DNA from: Veillonellaceae bacterium
GTDB lineage: Bacteria > Bacillota > Negativicutes > Veillonellales > Veillonellaceae
Assembly: GCA_900765165.1 (NCBI GenBank)
Contig: CAAFQR010000005.1
Location: 1-16,512, forward strand
Length of the DNA stretch: 16,512 nucleotides
Direction of reading: 5' to 3'
The position numbers and the translations under genes are program-made. Shown in pieces: positions 13,056 through 16,512 of this stretch (positions are counted from its first letter, which is position 1; the number at the start of each line of letters is the position of its first letter). Below the pieces are notes generated by a model that saw nothing but the letters and a program-made list of their open reading frames with translations, ran no database searches and was not told the origin of the DNA.

Positions 13056-14066
13056 TTAGCAAATACGCGGCACCTGGTCTTCCCCTAAGGGTTCGAGGAG
13101 ACGAACGCCGCCAAGAACGGTGCGAAGCCCTACCTTACCTACGTTACCGGACAAGGTATCGCCAATGGTAACGGCTTCCTTACCGTATTCATGCTTATGC
13201 AAAATATCCAGCACTGTTTTTTCTACGTCCGGTTCCACGATAAGCACCGCTTTCCCTTCATTAGCCAAATACAGCGGGTCATAGCCTAAAATGCCGCATA
13301 CAGACTGTACTTCTTCGTGTACCAATACGGATGCTTCATCAAGGCGAATACCAACCTGAGCCTGTTCGGCAATTTCGTGAAGCGTCGTCGCCAAGCCACC
13401 GCGGGTCGGGTCGCGCATTACCGCTACCTTATCGCCAACAGCGCTAAGCACTTCATGAATCATGTGATTGAGCGGCGCACAGTCCGTCTTAATGCCTTCC
13501 GGCAAGGACAAACCAAAGCGACTACCCATAACGGCTACGGCGTGGTCACCTACAGAGCCGGTAACGATAACCTTCATGCCCGGTTTTACGCGAGCCGGTT
13601 CAATATGAACGGAATCCGGTATCATGCCAACGCCGGCCGTATTGATGTACAAGCCATCAACAGCGCCCTTTTCCACGACCTTCGTATCGCCCGTAACAAT
13701 AGCCACACCGGCTTCCTTGGCCATGCGCGCCATCGTTTCCAGCACCGCTTCCAAGGTCGCAATGGGCAAGCCTTCTTCCAAGATAAGGCCACAGCTTAAA
13801 TACTGCGGAATGGCACCATTCATAGTCAAGTCGTTAACAGTACCGCAAACGGCGAGCTTACCAATGTTACCGCCCGGGAAGAACGCCGGCGTTACGACGT
13901 ACGAATCCGTCGTAAAGGCCATGCGGCCCTGCGGTACGGCAAACTGCGCACCGTCGTGCAAAACTGCTAACACATCATTTTTAAAATACGGCATAATGTG
14001 ACGTTCCATCAATTCATGACTGAAGCGACCACCATTACCGTGTACTAACCGAATTACTTCGTCCAC
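13056..14066 (-). CDS. hypE: [NiFe]-hydrogenase maturation protein HypE
   Basis: This 336-residue protein dehydrates the carbamoyl group that HypF loads on its C-terminal cysteine, giving the thiocyanate that becomes the cyanide ligands of the NiFe active site. The diagnostic C-terminus PRIC is present (Cys336). AIR-synthase-like ATP-binding features are visible: FTTDSYVVTPAFFPGGNIGKLAVCGTVNDL and RDPTRGGLATTLHE. The chosen GTG at 14066 lies two bases after the hypD stop and 7 nt from GGAGG. Another GTG at 14081 precedes that Shine-Dalgarno, so it is unlikely. The ribosome binding site sits in the last codons of hypD, so translation is coupled. It is the last gene before the operon terminator. 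Confidence 0.95.
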   Translation of the reverse strand: MDEVIRLVHGNGGRFSHELMERHIMPYFKNDVLAVLHDGAQFAVPQGRMAFTTDSYVVTPAFFPGGNIGKLAVCGTVNDLTMNGAIPQYLSCGLILEEGLPIATLEAVLETMARMAKEAGVAIVTGDTKVVEKGAVDGLYINTAGVGMIPDSVHIEPARVKPGMKVIVTGSVGDHAVAVMGSRFGLSLPEGIKTDCAPLNHMIHEVLSAVGDKVAVMRDPTRGGLATTLHEIAEQAQVGIRLDEASVLVHEEVQSVCGILGYDPLYLANEGKAVLIVEPDVEKTVLDILHKHEYGKEAVTIGDTLSGNVGKVGLRTVLGGVRLLEPLGEDQVPRIC

Positions 14067-14068
14067 AC

Positions 14069-15187
14069 TTATTCCTCCCACGTTTGACCGCCACTGGAGC
14101 GACCATATTTATACCAAGCAGCGCAGCTACCTTCTACGGATACCATGCAAGCGCCGATGGGATGATCGGACGTGCAGGCTTTGCCGAATAACGCGCATTC
14201 GTCAGGCTTGATAAGGCCTTGTAATACGCGGCCGCACTGACAGCCGTTCGGATTCACTACGTCGCCAATATCGCCGAGCGGCAATGCCCGTTCAGCGTCA
14301 AAGCGCGCGTATTCACCTTTGAGGCGAAGGCCGGAACCAGGGATAACCCCCATGCCGCGCCACGTATCGTCGCTAGGCTCGTACAGCTCTTCGATTAATT
14401 TCACGGCCACAGGATTCCCCGTTTTCGCTACAACGGATTTGTACTGATTGCCTACGTAGAAATTGCCGGTCTTGCGTTGCTGCAATAAATCGCGCACTGC
14501 CGCGAGAATTTCCACACCGTCAAAGCCGGCGATGCAAGACGGAATCTTGTATTCGTCAGCCAAGAACTGATAGGGCTTTTCGCCGATGATAACGCTAACG
14601 TGACCAGGCAAGATGAAGCCGTCAAGATGGCCTTCCTTCTGGTCCAACAAAGCGCGCAAAGCCGGCGGCACCAGCTTGTGCGACACCAAGAAATACACGT
14701 TATTGACGCCGGCGTCGGCGACAGCCTTAACCGTAGCGGCAATAACTGCGATGGTGGTTTCAAAGCCGATAGCGAGGAACACAATGTGCTTGTCCGGATT
14801 CTGACGACCCAGTTCAATAACCTCCATCGGGCTATAGATGATGCGCACATCAGCGCCTTCGCCCTTCGCTTCCCACAGCGTGCCGTGAGAGCCGGGCACC
14901 TTCAGCATATCCCCGAACGTAGCGACGATAACATCGCTCATCTTGGAATACGCCAAGGCTTTGTCCATATAAGACTGGTCGGTAACGCAAACCGGACACC
15001 CCGGGCCGCTTACGAGCTCGATGCCTTCCGGCAACACCTGGCGCAAGCCTTCACGGAAAATAGCTACCGTATGCGTACCGCACACTTCCATAAAACGAAC
15101 CGTTTCACCGGGCGTGTGCAAAGCCCGAATATCGTCGAGCAGCGCCTTAGCGGTCTGCGATTTTTCCTGCAAAGTAAGCTTGTTCAC
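14069..15187 (-). CDS. hypD: [NiFe]-hydrogenase maturation protein HypD
   Basis: This protein of about 372 residues is an iron-sulfur scaffold that, with HypC, assembles the Fe(CN)2CO unit. Conserved elements are MEVCGTHT (Cys36), GPGCPVC (Cys64 and Cys67), FGDMLKVPGS and the GFETT segment. The C-terminal cysteine-rich region (NGCQCGR, DECALFG, GSCAAWYKYG) binds the [4Fe-4S] cluster. The start is uncertain. The frame is open to 15238 but has no better ribosome binding site there. The GTG at 15187 gives a length equal to E. coli HypD (373) and overlaps hypC by 41 nt, preceded closely by GGAAGA. A TTG at 15172 is a shorter option. Confidence 0.93.
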   Translation of the reverse strand: MNKLTLQEKSQTAKALLDDIRALHTPGETVRFMEVCGTHTVAIFREGLRQVLPEGIELVSGPGCPVCVTDQSYMDKALAYSKMSDVIVATFGDMLKVPGSHGTLWEAKGEGADVRIIYSPMEVIELGRQNPDKHIVFLAIGFETTIAVIAATVKAVADAGVNNVYFLVSHKLVPPALRALLDQKEGHLDGFILPGHVSVIIGEKPYQFLADEYKIPSCIAGFDGVEILAAVRDLLQQRKTGNFYVGNQYKSVVAKTGNPVAVKLIEELYEPSDDTWRGMGVIPGSGLRLKGEYARFDAERALPLGDIGDVVNPNGCQCGRVLQGLIKPDECALFGKACTSDHPIGACMVSVEGSCAAWYKYGRSSGGQTWEE

Positions 15188-15398
15188 GTTCTTCCAATTC
15201 GCGGAAGGCTTCCATGGTAGCCTGCGCTTCCTCCTCATCTACGATTTGTACAGCAGCGCCCGCATGGACGAGCACATAATCCCCAACCTTAGCTTCCGGT
15301 ACGAGCATAAGACTTACGTCACGAGTAACGCCGGTCAACGAAATCGTACCAATAAAGCCATTAACATTGACTAATTGAGCTGGTACAGCTAAACACAT
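15147..15398 (-). CDS. hypC: Hydrogenase maturation chaperone HypC
   Basis: This 83-residue small chaperone binds HypD and the hydrogenase large-subunit precursor. It starts with the invariant MCLAVPAQ, with the essential Cys2. The central strand set GDYVLVHAGAAVQIVDEEEA is typical of the HypC/HupF family, and so is the length. GGAGG is 8 nt before the ATG and lies in the last codons of hypF; the hypF TGA ends one base before the ATG. Its 3' end overlaps the proposed hypD start by 41 nt. Confidence 0.96.
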   Translation of the reverse strand: MCLAVPAQLVNVNGFIGTISLTGVTRDVSLMLVPEAKVGDYVLVHAGAAVQIVDEEEAQATMEAFRELEEREQAYFAGKIADR

Positions 15399-15399
15399 A

Positions 15400-16512
15400 T
15401 CAAATCCCTCCTAACTGCTTCGCCCCGAGCCATAATTGCCCTACTGCCAAGCCGCCGTCATTGGGCGACATTTGGCGCGGCAACAAGATTCGTTGCTCCG
15501 ATTTGACTGATAATAATTCTTGTAACAGGCGGCGATTTTGAAAAACGCCACCGCTATATATAACGGTATGCAAGCCATAACGCTCACAATAATATTCCGC
15601 TGCTTCCTGAATGCCATAGGCCAGCGTCCTGTGAAATGACGCTGCCAGCACGCGGCGACTCATGCCTTTCACCATACCGTCCGTCAATTGCTTGAGCAGC
15701 GGTGTGAAATCAAGGACTTCGCCGTCAAAGTTAAATTCCCACAGACGGCCTCGTTCGCCATCGGCTAACTGTTCCAGTGCCATCGCCACTTGACCATCAA
15801 AGGAATGAACATAGCCTACATCGAGCAAGGCACCAACGGCGTCATAGAGACGACCGGCACCACAAGCTCGCGTCATGGGCAAGCCTTTCTTCATGGCTTC
15901 ATCCAGAAGCTGCCATCCCGACGGGAATTGCTGCAAACGGCGTTCCCAATAGGCTGGCAAATCATCGCCATAAAGCTGGCGGATATACCACAGCGCCTGG
16001 CGCCATGGTTCTTTTACGGCCGCTTCCCCACCGGGTAACGGCGCGTACGGCAAATGACCAACACGCTGGAATTCAGCGTCGCGGCACACGAGGAACTCGC
16101 CGCCCCACACGGTGCCATCTTCACCATAACCGGTACCGTCAAAGCAAATGCCAAGCACCGGATCCGTTACGCCATATTCGGCCATAGTACCGGCAATGTG
16201 CGCATGGTGATGTTGCACCTTGATAAGGGGTATGCCATGCGTCTCCGCATAATCGGCACCAAAGGCTGAGGACATATAATTCGGATGCTTATCAACGATA
16301 ACCGCTTCCGGTTCAATGCCAAATAACTGCGTATACCGCTCCACCGTATTCACTAGCGTGCGATACGTCGCTTCATTGGCTAAGTCGCCAATATGCGGCC
16401 CCGGTAAAATGGCGGTGTTCTTGTTCATAGCAAAAGCATTCTTAAGATCACTGCCTACAGCCAACATAGCGGGCAACTTCTTACCGTCTCCTAAGCTAGG
16501 GAGACCAAAGTC
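15400..16512 (-). CDS. hypF: Carbamoyltransferase HypF, C-terminal part (cut by window edge)
   Basis: The visible 370 residues form the C-terminal half of HypF, which makes carbamoyl adenylate from carbamoyl phosphate and passes the carbamoyl group to HypE. The frame is open to the right edge, so the N-terminal acylphosphatase, zinc-finger and most YrdC-like parts of this roughly 750-residue protein lie outside. Visible signatures of the Kae1-like domain are AVGSDLKNAFAM, PHIGDL, HHAHIAGTMAEYG (metal-binding histidines), CFDGTGYGEDGTVWGGEF, and SGGVFQNRRL with SPNDGGLAVGQ near the end. An internal TTG at 16476 is not a credible start because homologous sequence continues through it. It is the first visible gene of a hypFCDE operon; hypA and hypB are not in this window. 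Confidence 0.95.
   Translation of the reverse strand, partial: DFGLPSLGDGKKLPAMLAVGSDLKNAFAMNKNTAILPGPHIGDLANEATYRTLVNTVERYTQLFGIEPEAVIVDKHPNYMSSAFGADYAETHGIPLIKVQHHHAHIAGTMAEYGVTDPVLGICFDGTGYGEDGTVWGGEFLVCRDAEFQRVGHLPYAPLPGGEAAVKEPWRQALWYIRQLYGDDLPAYWERRLQQFPSGWQLLDEAMKKGLPMTRACGAGRLYDAVGALLDVGYVHSFDGQVAMALEQLADGERGRLWEFNFDGEVLDFTPLLKQLTDGMVKGMSRRVLAASFHRTLAYGIQEAAEYYCERYGLHTVIYSGGVFQNRRLLQELLSVKSEQRILLPRQMSPNDGGLAVGQLWLGAKQLGGI

Noticed and set aside
14600..15220. 206-codon plus-strand open frame opposite hypD and hypC
   Set aside because: hypD and hypC are unambiguous on the other strand; the antisense frame is a by-product of codon usage.
15400..16476. Treating the hypF frame as a complete gene starting at TTG 16476
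   Set aside because: The frame stays open to the window edge, and the visible part corresponds only to the C-terminal half of HypF.

Overview
The window is a stretch of bacterial chromosome in which every supported gene lies on the minus strand, so genes are read from the right edge to the left. The content suggests a strict anaerobe with an outer membrane: a class III (oxygen-sensitive) ribonucleotide reductase, a [NiFe]-hydrogenase maturation operon, and an LptD/OstA-like outer-membrane beta-barrel protein next to galU. Signals are Firmicutes-like: strong GGAGG ribosome binding sites, TTGACA/TATAAT promoters, U-tailed terminators and a BioY biotin transporter. A diderm Firmicute of the class Negativicutes (Veillonella/Dialister/Megasphaera relatives) fits best. 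This is inferred from gene content and was not tested by phylogeny.

In order of transcription (right to left): (1) 16512-13056 holds hypF (cut by the window edge), hypC, hypD and hypE, tightly coupled and closed by a strong terminator at 12935-12990. (2) 12921-8582 is an envelope unit: an extended -10 promoter, a small exported protein, an exported protein with about five 20-residue repeats, a short cysteine-free LptD-like barrel, and galU, closed by an 18-bp-stem terminator. (3) 8577-7287 is a biotin-linked operon. A promoter whose -35 region is covered by a BirA-operator-like sequence drives a MaoC-like hydratase and bioY, ended by a terminator. A thiolase and an acyl-CoA-ligase-like gene (7183-4688) follow. 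Together bioY, thiolase and ligase match the gene set of the BirA-controlled yhfUTS group of Bacillus subtilis, here with an added hydratase. (4) 4615-1753 holds nrdD and nrdG behind a promoter that overlaps two NrdR-type boxes 32 bp apart. (5) 1626-216 holds a YgeY-type M20 hydrolase with an unusual control region: a perfect 18-bp palindrome over the -10 element and an intrinsic terminator starting about 9 nt after the predicted transcription start. (6) 215-1 is a structured leader and the first codons of one more minus-strand gene.

The most interesting parts are the biotin-linked hydratase/BioY/thiolase/ligase set with its BirA-like operator, the promoter-terminator arrangement before the M20 gene, and the repeat-protein/LptD-like envelope set. 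No mobile elements, CRISPR arrays, tRNA or rRNA genes were seen.
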